From contig NZ_QAJN01000014.1 in assembly GCF_003852425.1 (NCBI RefSeq), forward strand, positions 263,258 to 312,008: a DNA stretch of 48,751 nt, in the 5' to 3' direction. The position numbers and the translations under genes were made by a program. The notes beneath the pieces are model-generated. The model did no database searches, was not told the DNA's origin, and saw only the letters and a program-made list of their open reading frames with translations. The stretch comes from Paucibacter sp. KBW04 (GTDB taxonomy: Bacteria > Pseudomonadota > Gammaproteobacteria > Burkholderiales > Burkholderiaceae_C). Of the stretch, positions 27,932-37,392 are shown one piece after another (the first letter of the stretch is position 1; each line of letters opens with the position of its first letter).

Positions 27932-27985
27932 TCAGCGAACCCGTTGGGGTCCTAGTAGTAGAGCGAGCACGTTCAGGCGATTCAT
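27932..27985 (-). CDS. Leucine attenuator leader peptide (leuL-like), 17 aa
   Basis: The short ORF encodes MNRLNVLALLLGPQRVR: five Leu among 17 residues, with three in a row written CTA CTA CTA (27961-27953), a rare codon in this GC-rich genome. It sits between a -10-like element and a terminator before the long leuA. Right after the CTA run, GGACCC (27952-27947) can pair with GGGTTC (27942-27937), the protector hairpin. This is the layout of amino-acid attenuation: stalling at Leu codons would favour the antiterminator. There is no ribosome site before the ATG, and the -10 ends only 8 bases earlier, so the message may be leaderless. Confidence 0.82.
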   Translation of the reverse strand: MNRLNVLALLLGPQRVR

Positions 27986-27992
27986 GGTTTTG

Positions 27993-28001
27993 AATATAGC
28001 A
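27993..28001 (-). promoter_or_regulatory. Extended -10 promoter of the leucine operon
   Basis: TGC-TATATT on the minus strand (28001-27993) is an extended -10 element. The predicted start is 7-8 bases on, at or near the A of the leader ATG (27985). No good -35 is seen at 16-18 bp, as is usual with TGn promoters. Confidence 0.6.
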
Positions 28002-28029
28002 CGCAAGACCTCAAACAAAGCTTGCAGAC

Positions 28030-28878
28030 TCAGTGATGCAAGCCCTTTTCATCGGGTTCATCGGTCGATGTTGCAATCATGCTGACGGGTCGGCCCTTGG
28101 CTTTGCGCCAGGCATAGATCACATAACCCGACAGTGCGTAGGCGCAGAAGATGGCGAACAAGCCCAGCGGCGGGTTCTGGCTGATCAAGACAATGGCCAG
28201 GGCAATCGCAACCAGCACCACAAATGGCACGGTACGGCGCGCGCCCACCACCTTGAAACTGTAGAACGGTGCATTGGTCACCATAGACAAGCCAGCGAAC
28301 AGGGTCAGGCCGAAGGCCGTCCACATTACCCAGGGCACTTGGGTCACCTGTTTGAAGCCCGCATCATCAAAGGCCCAGATCATGCCGATGACCACGGCCG
28401 CCGCCGCGGGGCTGGGCAGGCCTTGGAAGAAGCGCTTGTCGACCACACCGATATTGACGTTGAAGCGCGCCAGCCGCAGGGCCGCCCCGGCGATATAGAC
28501 AAAGGATGGGATCCAACCCAGCTTGCCCATGTCCTTGAAGGCCCAGATATAAACGATCAGGGCCGGCGCGGCGCCGAAGCTCACCATATCGGAGAGGCTG
28601 TCCATCTGCTCGCCGAACGCGCTTTGCGCATTCGTCATGCGGGCCACGCGGCCATCCAGGCTGTCCAGCACGGCGGCGCAAAAGATCGCGATGCAAGCCA
28701 CCTCGAAGCGGCCATTCATGGCCATCACGATGGCGTAAAAGCCAGAGAACAGTGCCGCCAGCGTGATGGCATTGGGCAGCACATAAATACCTTTGCGGCG
28801 CGGGCGGGGCAGGCCCTGCACACCGTCATCATCTTCTTCCGGCCCGTCGGCGCGGAGCTTGTTTTTGGGATCAGTCAT
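28030..28878 (-). CDS. pssA: CDP-diacylglycerol--serine O-phosphatidyltransferase
   Basis: PssA makes phosphatidylserine, the precursor of phosphatidylethanolamine, in the inner membrane. The 282-residue protein shows the CDP-alcohol phosphatidyltransferase motif DG..AR........G...D...D, read as DGRVARMTNAQSAFGEQMD with SLSD after it, and six or more hydrophobic helices (e.g. NAITLAALFSGFYAIVMAM). The short N- and C-termini are charged. It lies between ilvC and leuA, a neighbourhood known from other betaproteobacteria. The start ATG is at 28878. Confidence 0.94.
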   Translation of the reverse strand: MTDPKNKLRADGPEEDDDGVQGLPRPRRKGIYVLPNAITLAALFSGFYAIVMAMNGRFEVACIAIFCAAVLDSLDGRVARMTNAQSAFGEQMDSLSDMVSFGAAPALIVYIWAFKDMGKLGWIPSFVYIAGAALRLARFNVNIGVVDKRFFQGLPSPAAAAVVIGMIWAFDDAGFKQVTQVPWVMWTAFGLTLFAGLSMVTNAPFYSFKVVGARRTVPFVVLVAIALAIVLISQNPPLGLFAIFCAYALSGYVIYAWRKAKGRPVSMIATSTDEPDEKGLHH

Positions 28879-28907
28879 GGGGCGGAAGGATACCGCAGTG
28901 GCGGGTA

Positions 28908-28944
28908 CAAAAAAGCCGCGTGGGCTGCAAGCGCACGCGGCTTT
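28908..28944 (-). terminator. Terminator of ilvC
   Basis: AAAGCCGCGTG (28912-28922) pairs perfectly with CACGCGGCTTT (28934-28944), loop 11 nt; the minus strand continues TTTTTTG. It lies 19 bp after ilvC and before pssA, so pssA must have its own promoter or depend on read-through. Confidence 0.85.
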
Positions 28945-28962
28945 AGAGGCGGGCCACAGTGA

Positions 28963-30515
<1,553 letters not shown>

Positions 30516-30688
30516 GGGGTGTCGTCCTTCGCGCTCTTCAAGCCAGCGGCGGTAACCGCAGGCTCTTGGCCACGCTCTTCGATGGATAAATGAAAGGGCT
30601 TGTCCGAACTCTTGGCCTAAACGGCGGAGCCACTGACGCTGCGCGTGATCAACGCATGAGCGAACGTCCCGGCCCCACTCATCCAAAC

Positions 30689-32479
30689 TCAGAGGTCTTC
30701 GGACCCCAATCGCATTTCCGAAATGCCCTTGCCCGCCTGGACCATGGGCCAGACGTTCTCGGTCGGATCGGTGCGGATGTCCAGAAAGACCGTGCGGTCC
30801 TTCAGGCGGATGGCCTCTTTCAAAGCGCCTTCCACATCCTCGGGCCGGGTCACCAGCAGGCCCACATGGCCGTAGGCCTCGGCCAGCTTGACGAAGTCGG
30901 GCAGCGCATCCATATAGCTATGGGAATAGCGGCCACCGTAATCCAGTTGCTGCCACTGCCGAACCATGCCCAGATAGCGGTTGTTCAAGGCGACGATCTT
31001 CACCGGCGTCCTGTACTGCTGGCAGGTGGACAGCTCCTGAATGCACATCTGGATAGAGCCTTCGCCCGTCACGCAGAACACATCGGATTCGGGCTTGGCC
31101 AGCTTGATGCCCATCGCGTAGGGCAGGCCCACACCCATGGTGCCCAGGCCACCGGAGTTGATCCAACGGCGCGGCTCCTCAAAGCCGTAATACTGGGCGG
31201 CCCACATCTGGTGCTGACCCACATCGGAGGTGATGTAGGTGTCGCGATTCTTGGTCAGGCGGCACAGGGTCTCAACCACCATCTGTGGCTTGATGACCTC
31301 GGTGGAGGGCTTGTAGACCAGGCAGTCCTTGCGGCGCCATTCATTGATCTGGCTCCACCAGGCGTTGATGGCATTGGCATCGGGCAAGGCCCGCGCTTCC
31401 TTGATCTGGAAGATCAATTCCTGCAGCACGTCCTTGACGTCGCCCACGATGGGGATGTCCACGCGCACCCGCTTGGAGATCGACGAGGGGTCGATGTCCA
31501 CATGGATGATCTTGCGATCCACGGTCGCGAAGTGAGCCGGGTTGCCGATCACCCGGTCATCGAAGCGAGCGCCCACGGCCAGCAGAACATCGCAGTTCTG
31601 CATGGTCATATTGGCCTCATAAGTGCCGTGCATGCCCAGCATGCCCAGGAACCTGGGATCGCTGGCAGGCGTGGCACCCAGACCCATCAAGGTATTGGTG
31701 ATGGGGTAGCCCAGCAACTGGGTCAGCTCGCGCAACTCGGCACAGGCCTCGCCCAGAATCACGCCGCCACCCGAATAGATATAAGGGCGCTTGGCCTGCA
31801 GCAGCAGTTGCACCGCCTTGCGAATTTGGCCCGAATGGCCTTTGCGCACCGGGTTGTAGGAGCGCATTTCCACATGCTGCGGATAGCTGAAGCCGGGCAG
31901 TTTGGCCATGGAGACATCCTTGGGGATGTCCACCACCACCGGGCCAGGGCGGCCGGTGCGGGCGATGTGGAAGGCCTTCTTCATCGTCACGACCAGATCG
32001 CGCACATCCTTCACCAGGAAGTTGTGCTTGACGATGGGGCGGGTGATGCCGACGGTGTCGCATTCCTGGAAGGCATCCAGGCCGATGGCGGGCGTGGGCA
32101 CTTGGCCGGTCACGATCACCATGGGGATGGAGTCCATATAGGCGGTCGCGATGCCGGTGACGGCATTGGTGACGCCGGGACCCGAGGTCACCAGCGCAAC
32201 GCCGACATTGCCGGTCGCACGGGCATAGCCGTCGGCCGCGTGGACGGCCGCCTGTTCATGGCGCACCAAGACGTGCTGAATCGTTTCTTGCTTGAACAGT
32301 GCGTCGTAGATATAGAGCACTGAGCCGCCTGGATAGCCCCAGAGGTATTGAACACCCTCGGCCTGCAGACAGCGAACCAGCGCCTCGGAGCCATTCAGCT
32401 CGGAAGACGTTGAGGTCGTTTGGGGGGAATGTGAATGTGCCGCGGGGGCACGCTTGACTTCCGCGCTTTGCAATTCCAT
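30689..32479 (-). CDS. ilvI: Acetolactate synthase large (catalytic) subunit
   Basis: The thiamine-diphosphate enzyme makes acetolactate from pyruvate, the first shared step of valine and leucine synthesis. The 596 residues contain the FAD/ThDP fold with WGYPGGSVLYIYDAL (near 52-66), the catalytic Glu in LVRHEQAAVHAADGYAR, and the ThDP-binding C-terminal motif GEGSIQMCIQELSTCQQY with NN further on. The N-terminus is about 30 residues longer than usual (Ser/Thr/Pro-rich). It heads the ilvI-ilvH-ilvC run and diverges from the sigma factor gene. Confidence 0.96.
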   Translation of the reverse strand: MELQSAEVKRAPAAHSHSPQTTSTSSELNGSEALVRCLQAEGVQYLWGYPGGSVLYIYDALFKQETIQHVLVRHEQAAVHAADGYARATGNVGVALVTSGPGVTNAVTGIATAYMDSIPMVIVTGQVPTPAIGLDAFQECDTVGITRPIVKHNFLVKDVRDLVVTMKKAFHIARTGRPGPVVVDIPKDVSMAKLPGFSYPQHVEMRSYNPVRKGHSGQIRKAVQLLLQAKRPYIYSGGGVILGEACAELRELTQLLGYPITNTLMGLGATPASDPRFLGMLGMHGTYEANMTMQNCDVLLAVGARFDDRVIGNPAHFATVDRKIIHVDIDPSSISKRVRVDIPIVGDVKDVLQELIFQIKEARALPDANAINAWWSQINEWRRKDCLVYKPSTEVIKPQMVVETLCRLTKNRDTYITSDVGQHQMWAAQYYGFEEPRRWINSGGLGTMGVGLPYAMGIKLAKPESDVFCVTGEGSIQMCIQELSTCQQYRTPVKIVALNNRYLGMVRQWQQLDYGGRYSHSYMDALPDFVKLAEAYGHVGLLVTRPEDVEGALKEAIRLKDRTVFLDIRTDPTENVWPMVQAGKGISEMRLGSEDL

Positions 32480-32565
32480 ATAAAACCTTTGTGAATTTCT
32501 CTAACGAAAAACCATCGGTGTCCCTTCTCGCACCCTTGTGAGGTGGACTCGGAACCTGCGCAATC

Positions 32566-32594
32566 AAAAAACATGGCACCCGGGTCGGGCAGCC
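32566..32594 (-). promoter_or_regulatory. Terminator-like hairpin in the ilvI leader
   Basis: On the minus strand GGC..CCCG (32594-32586) can pair with CGGGTGCC (32582-32575), then AT G TTTTTT (32571-32566). It looks like a weak attenuator about 90 bp before the ilvI start. A -10-like CATAAT lies upstream (32635-32630). No run of Ile, Val or Leu codons precedes it, so a mechanism is not clear. Confidence 0.35.
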
Positions 32595-32746
32595 AGCTTG
32601 AGACCAGAAACTTCATTGTGCGAAGCAACATTATGCACGGAGATTGCACAAGCCCGCCCCCGCGAACGTGGGCTGCGCATCGCACAGGGCTTGCGGTGCG
32701 ATACTCCGCGCACCAATTTCCAGCCCCGGGCTCCCCCGCTTCATCC

Positions 32747-33313
32747 TTGGCCACCGACAAAGAACTCAACGACTTTCTGAAGAGCGTCGACCGGCGTGCG
32801 TTCAAGCGCACCGCCTACCTCGTGCGCGACGACGACGGTGCGCTGGACATCGTCCAGGACGCCATGATCAAGCTGGCCGAAAAATATTTCGATCGCCCGG
32901 CGGCCGAACTGCCACTGTTGTTTCAGCGCATCTTGTCGAATGCGACCATGGACTGGTTCCGCCGCAAAAAGGTGAGAACGGCGGTGATGCAGAACATGTC
33001 GGACTTCGAATCCAACGATCCCGACAGCGATTTCGACCTGATGCAGATGCTGGAAGGCCAGGAGGGCGCGCTCGGCGCGCTGAGCGCCGCCGACGAAGTC
33101 TCGCGGGTCCAGATCTTGCAAGCGATCGAAGCGGAAGTGGCTGAATTGCCGGAGCGTCAACGAGAAGCCTTCCTGCTGCGTTACTGGGAGGAGTTGGATG
33201 TCGCGGAGACAGCCATCGTCATGGGATGTTCGGAAGGCAGCGTCAAAACGCATTGCTCCCGTGCCTCCCATTCATTGGCAAAATCGCTGAAGGCCAAGGG
33301 GATCACACTATGA
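32747..33313 (+). CDS. ECF-like RNA polymerase sigma factor
   Basis: The 188-residue product is a group IV (ECF) type sigma-70 factor. It starts with ATDKELNDFLKSVDRRAFKRT after a TTG, region 2 contains DDDGALDIVQDAMIKLAEKY (about 25-44) and a segment with MDWFRRKK, and region 4 holds LPERQREAFLLRYWEELDVAE with a helix-turn-helix in IVMGCSEGSVKTHCSRAS. The start is uncertain: TTG 32747 gives the family-like beginning, GTG 32696 is the alternative. The stop overlaps the next gene by four bases (ATGA), so it heads a coupled unit. I do not know its target promoters. Confidence 0.88.
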   Translation: MATDKELNDFLKSVDRRAFKRTAYLVRDDDGALDIVQDAMIKLAEKYFDRPAAELPLLFQRILSNATMDWFRRKKVRTAVMQNMSDFESNDPDSDFDLMQMLEGQEGALGALSAADEVSRVQILQAIEAEVAELPERQREAFLLRYWEELDVAETAIVMGCSEGSVKTHCSRASHSLAKSLKAKGITL

Positions 33314-33798
33314 GCACAACAAGCCTTTCATCTCATTTTTCGCAGGAACTTGAAACCCGCATGACGCGCTTTGGCCTGCGCGTAGCGGCGGACTTAAGCG
33401 AGCGCAATGAAACCCTGCCTCACGACATTTCTGAGCGACTGCGCTTTGCTCGCGAACAAGCCCTGCTGAAAGCCAAGACGGCGCGTGCCGCCCAAGTTCA
33501 ACTGGCCCCCAGCACCCCGGTGGTGCAGATAGGCGCCACTTTGGCGCTGGGCGGAGGCAATGGCGGCATGGGCAGTCAAGAGACTTCGCCACGCTGGCTC
33601 AAATTCGCCTCCCTGCTGCCCTTGCTGATGCTGGTTCTGGGCTTGTTCCTGATCCAGCACACCCAGTGGTACCAGCAAATCAATGCCTCTGCCGAGATCG
33701 ACACCGCGCTGCTGTCCGATCACCTGCCGCCGTCCGCCTATAGCGACCCCGGCTTCTCGGAATTCCTCAGCGAAGAGCAACACAGCGACGGGTCTTGA
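33310..33798 (+). CDS. DUF3619 family membrane protein (anti-sigma-like layout)
   Basis: The 162-residue protein has a cytoplasmic N-terminal part (1-97), one membrane helix (about 98-116, FASLLPLLMLVLGLFLI) and a short acidic C-terminal periplasmic tail. I recognise it as the family DUF3619 found beside this type of sigma factor in Burkholderiales. Its layout and translational coupling to the sigma gene (ATGA) suggest an anti-sigma role, which is inference; no classical anti-sigma zinc motif (HxxxCxxC) is present. Confidence 0.8.
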   Translation: MSTTSLSSHFSQELETRMTRFGLRVAADLSERNETLPHDISERLRFAREQALLKAKTARAAQVQLAPSTPVVQIGATLALGGGNGGMGSQETSPRWLKFASLLPLLMLVLGLFLIQHTQWYQQINASAEIDTALLSDHLPPSAYSDPGFSEFLSEEQHSDGS

Positions 33799-34704
33799 AT
33801 GAGCGAACGTTTCCCGGCTCCTCACTCGGCAGGCATTGTTCCTCGCCCAAACACCAAGAAAAAAACCTTCCAGCTCGGCGCCTTGGCGCTGGGCTGTTTG
33901 CTTTGCTACGGCCTCGTCCAAGCACAGGGCGCAGCGGATCCCACCTCGGTCGCGGCTTCCGCAGCGCCCCCGCCCCTGGCCGTCGAGGCGCCCGCTAGTA
34001 GCCCCTTGCCACGGCCTGCCCCAGCCGCCATCAAACCGATAGCGCTCACACCAGGCCTGCCGCATGCCGCCACCCCGCTGCTGCCGCCGCCGAATTGGGT
34101 GGGCTTGAGCACCGCGCAAAAGACAGCGCTGGCGCCGCTTGAAAAGGACTGGGACAAGCTGGACGAGTTCCGCAAAGGCAAATGGCTAGAGGTGGCGGCC
34201 CGCTACCCCAGCCTGCCCGCAGCCGAACAAACCCGCCTGCAAGAGCGCATGCATGACTGGGCTCGCCTAAGCCCGGTAGAGCGCCAACGCGCCCGCGTGG
34301 GCTTCCAGGTCGCTCAGCAGGTGAAACCGGACGAGCGTCAAGCCAAGTGGGAGGCCTACCAAGCCCTCAGCCCCGAGGAGCGCCAGGCCCTGGCCGAGAA
34401 GGCTCAGAAAAAGCAAGCCCGCAAGGCGGCCGAGCTGCCCGCGCCGACCCTGGACATCAATGGCGTGCAGACCAAGTCCAATCGCGTGCCTACCGCCCCC
34501 AAGGTGGCCCTGGGCAAATCGGTCGCGCCCTCGGTGGTGCAGGCCAAGTCAGGTGCCAGCACCGTGCTGATCAATCAGACCCGCAACCTGCCGCCCGCCC
34601 ACCAGCAAGCCGGCCAGACCAAGGTCTTTGCCGACCCCAGCCTGGTGGACAGCAAAACCTTGCTGCCCAAAAAGCCCCAAACACCCCCTGCCCCCAAACC
34701 ATGA
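33799..34704 (+). CDS. DUF3106 domain protein, exported
   Basis: The 301-residue product begins with a basic stretch and a hydrophobic segment (LGALALGCLLCYGLVQAQG, about residues 30-47) that may be a signal or anchor. A Pro/Ala-rich region follows, then the DUF3106 part at about 105-205, with repeated W..LSP.ER-like units: WVGLSTAQKTALAPLEKDW, WARLSPVERQRARVGF and YQALSPEERQALAEKAQKK. The C-terminus is long, low-complexity and basic. It starts directly after the DUF3619 stop and overlaps the next gene by four bases. Its function is unknown; periplasmic sensing or binding is only a guess. Confidence 0.8.
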   Translation: MSERFPAPHSAGIVPRPNTKKKTFQLGALALGCLLCYGLVQAQGAADPTSVAASAAPPPLAVEAPASSPLPRPAPAAIKPIALTPGLPHAATPLLPPPNWVGLSTAQKTALAPLEKDWDKLDEFRKGKWLEVAARYPSLPAAEQTRLQERMHDWARLSPVERQRARVGFQVAQQVKPDERQAKWEAYQALSPEERQALAEKAQKKQARKAAELPAPTLDINGVQTKSNRVPTAPKVALGKSVAPSVVQAKSGASTVLINQTRNLPPAHQQAGQTKVFADPSLVDSKTLLPKKPQTPPAPKP

Positions 34705-35225
34705 GCTCAAGTGAGACGCAAGCGGTCGCGGACTTTGCGCGGCCGGGGCTGCTGCGCCGCATGGCCGCTTTTATGTACGAAGGCGTGGTCTTATTCGGCG
34801 TGGTGTTTGTGGCAGGCTACTTCTTCTCGGCCATGACCCAACAGCGCCATGCTCTGCAGGGTCAACATGCTTTGCAGGCCTTTTTGTTCGCGGTGCTGGG
34901 CATTTACTTCGCCTGGTTCTGGTCACGCGGCGGCCAGACGGTGGCGATGAAGGCCTGGCATATCCAGGTGCTGGACCGCCAGGGCCGTCCGCTCACCCAA
35001 GCCCGCGCCCTGGCCCGCTATGTCCTGAGCTGGCTGTGGTTCATGCCCGCCCTGCTGACGGCCTGGCTGCTAGACCTGCACAGCACGGCTGCCATCTTTG
35101 GCTGCCTCACTGTGGGCATGCTCGCCTACCTCTTGCTGACCCTGATTCAGCCGCAAAAGCAATTTCTGCACGATGTGATCTGCGGCACCCAGTTGGTGAC
35201 CCAGTTGCCGGTGAAGAAGAAGTAG
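34701..35225 (+). CDS. RDD family membrane protein
   Basis: The 174-residue protein has three to four hydrophobic helices and the RDD-type beginning LLRRMAAFMYEGVVLFGVVF and the conserved WSRGGQTVAMKAWHIQVLD, with QFLHDVICGTQLV near the end. RDD proteins are small integral membrane proteins of mostly unknown function; some affect osmotic or ion balance. It begins within the DUF3106 stop (ATGA), completing a four-gene coupled set, and is followed by a bidirectional terminator. Confidence 0.87.
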   Translation: MSSSETQAVADFARPGLLRRMAAFMYEGVVLFGVVFVAGYFFSAMTQQRHALQGQHALQAFLFAVLGIYFAWFWSRGGQTVAMKAWHIQVLDRQGRPLTQARALARYVLSWLWFMPALLTAWLLDLHSTAAIFGCLTVGMLAYLLLTLIQPQKQFLHDVICGTQLVTQLPVKKK

Positions 35226-35244
35226 AACTCCAGCCCAAAAAAAG

Positions 35245-35278
35245 AAAAGCCCGTGTCGGCAACGACGCGGGCTTTTTT
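35245..35278. terminator. Bidirectional terminator (RDD gene / glnB)
   Basis: AAAAGCCCG (35245-35253) pairs with CGGGCTTTT (35268-35276), with a further GTCG/CGAC inside; T runs follow on both strands. Confidence 0.85.
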
Positions 35279-35301
35279 ACTGGACCGTGAACGCCGAAGG
35301 C

Positions 35302-35679
<378 letters not shown>

Positions 35680-37392
35680 TTAAGCACGGAACTTTGAGGT
35701 GATCGGATAGCGCCAATCCCGACCAAAAGCGCGGTGGGTGATGCGTATGCCGACCGGCGCCTGACGGCGCTTGTACTCGTTGATCTTGATCAGCCGGGTG
35801 ACCCGCTCCACATCGGCCGGCGCAAAGCCCGCGGCGATGATCTCGGCGATGGACTGATCCTCTTCCATATATCGAGCCAAGATGGCGTCTAGCACCTCGT
35901 AAGGCGGCAGGCTGTCCTGGTCCTTCTGATCGGGCCGCAACTCGGCCGAGGGTGGGCGGGTGATGATGCGCTCGGGGATCACCGGGCCCACCGTGCCGTC
36001 GGCTCGCAAGCTGGGCTGCTGGTTCTTCCAATTGGCCAAGCGGAACACCAGGGTCTTGGCCACGTCCTTGATCACGGCAAAGCCCCCCGCCATATCGCCG
36101 TAGAGCGTGCAGTAGCCGGTCGCCATCTCGCTCTTATTGCCGGTGGTCAGCACGATGGCGCCGAACTTGTTCGACAAAGCCATCAGCAAGGTGCCACGGA
36201 TGCGGGCCTGGATGTTTTCTTCGGTGGCATCCAGAGGCAGGCCTTTGAACTCATCCGCCAGGCTGGTGTTGAAGGCCTCAAACATGGGCACGATGGACTT
36301 TTCGTCGTAGCGCACGCCCAGTCGCTCGGCCATATCGCGGGCATCGATCCAGGAGATATCGGCCGTGTAGGGCGAGGGCATCATCACCGTGCGCACCTTG
36401 TCCGCTCCCAGCGCATCCACCGCCACCGCCAGCACCAGGGCCGAGTCGATGCCGCCTGAGAGGCCGATCAAGGCACCGGGAAAGCCGTTTTTGCCGATGT
36501 AGTCGCGTACGCCGGTGACCAGGGCGGCCCAGGCCTGGGCCTCCATCTCGGGCAGAGGCAAGACCTGACCCCGTACCGCCCCATCTGCACCGACCTCGAT
36601 CAGGGTCAGATCTTCTTCGAACATGGGCGCACGTGCGGCCACCCGACCTTGGGCGTCCAGCGCAAAGGAAGCACCATCAAACACCACCTCGTCCTGCCCA
36701 CCCACCAGATGGGAGTAAAGCAAGGGCATGCCGATTTGGGCCACCCGCTCGGCCATGCGCTGCTCGCGCTCCTCCACCTTGCCCAGATGGAAGGGCGAGG
36801 CGTTCAAGACACACAAGACTTGCGCGCCGGCCGCCTTGGCGGCACGGGCTGGCTCCTCAAACCAGGCGTCTTCACAGATATTCAGGCCAAAGCGCAGGCC
36901 GTCGACCTCGAACACCACGGGGGCCTCACCGGCGTCGCGACCCGAGACGAAATAGCGGCGCTCATCAAAGACCTGGTAATTGGGCAACTCGCGCTTGCAA
37001 TAGGTGTGCAAGACCTGACCCCCGGCCAGCACCGAGGCGGCGTTGAAGCGGTCAGGCACGGCCCAGCTCTTGCTACGAGCTTGCTCAGACTCGGCGGCTT
37101 CGCCCGCTTTTTGCTCAGGCTTTTGGTAGGGGTGGCCCAGCACCACATGCAGGCCCGCACAATCGCGCAGTTCCGCCGCGATCCAGGCCACGGCGTCCTC
37201 ACAGGCCTGGATGAAAGCCGGACGCAGCAAAAGGTCTTCCGGGGGGTAGCCGCAGAGGCTGAGCTCGGGTGTCAGCAACAATCGGGCGCCGGCGGCATGG
37301 GCGCGGCGGCCCCATTCCACGACTTTTTGGGCATTGCCTTGGATGTCACCCACGGTGACATTGATTTGCGCCAGCGCGACTTTGACGGACAT
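35680..37392 (-). CDS. nadE: Glutamine-dependent NAD+ synthetase
   Basis: NadE amidates nicotinic acid adenine dinucleotide to NAD+, taking ammonia from glutamine. The 570 residues hold an N-terminal nitrilase-fold glutaminase domain (1 to about 265) with the likely catalytic Cys in LNICEDAWFEEP, and a C-terminal synthetase domain whose ATP-binding P-loop is GLSGGIDSALVLAVA. The C-terminus has PPSAELRPDQKDQDSLPPYE. The ATG at 37392 overlaps the divergent start at 37391. It precedes glnB, a linkage known from related bacteria in which PII controls this type of NAD synthetase. Confidence 0.96.
   Translation of the reverse strand: MSVKVALAQINVTVGDIQGNAQKVVEWGRRAHAAGARLLLTPELSLCGYPPEDLLLRPAFIQACEDAVAWIAAELRDCAGLHVVLGHPYQKPEQKAGEAAESEQARSKSWAVPDRFNAASVLAGGQVLHTYCKRELPNYQVFDERRYFVSGRDAGEAPVVFEVDGLRFGLNICEDAWFEEPARAAKAAGAQVLCVLNASPFHLGKVEEREQRMAERVAQIGMPLLYSHLVGGQDEVVFDGASFALDAQGRVAARAPMFEEDLTLIEVGADGAVRGQVLPLPEMEAQAWAALVTGVRDYIGKNGFPGALIGLSGGIDSALVLAVAVDALGADKVRTVMMPSPYTADISWIDARDMAERLGVRYDEKSIVPMFEAFNTSLADEFKGLPLDATEENIQARIRGTLLMALSNKFGAIVLTTGNKSEMATGYCTLYGDMAGGFAVIKDVAKTLVFRLANWKNQQPSLRADGTVGPVIPERIITRPPSAELRPDQKDQDSLPPYEVLDAILARYMEEDQSIAEIIAAGFAPADVERVTRLIKINEYKRRQAPVGIRITHRAFGRDWRYPITSKFRA

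Noticed and set aside
30590-32323. 577-codon open frame antisense to ilvI
   Set aside because: It covers ilvI on the other strand and has no recognisable domain or ribosome site.
32395-32811. Minus-strand frame across the ilvI leader
   Set aside because: It lies mostly in the leader and sigma gene, overlaps the ilvI start in another frame and lacks a ribosome site.
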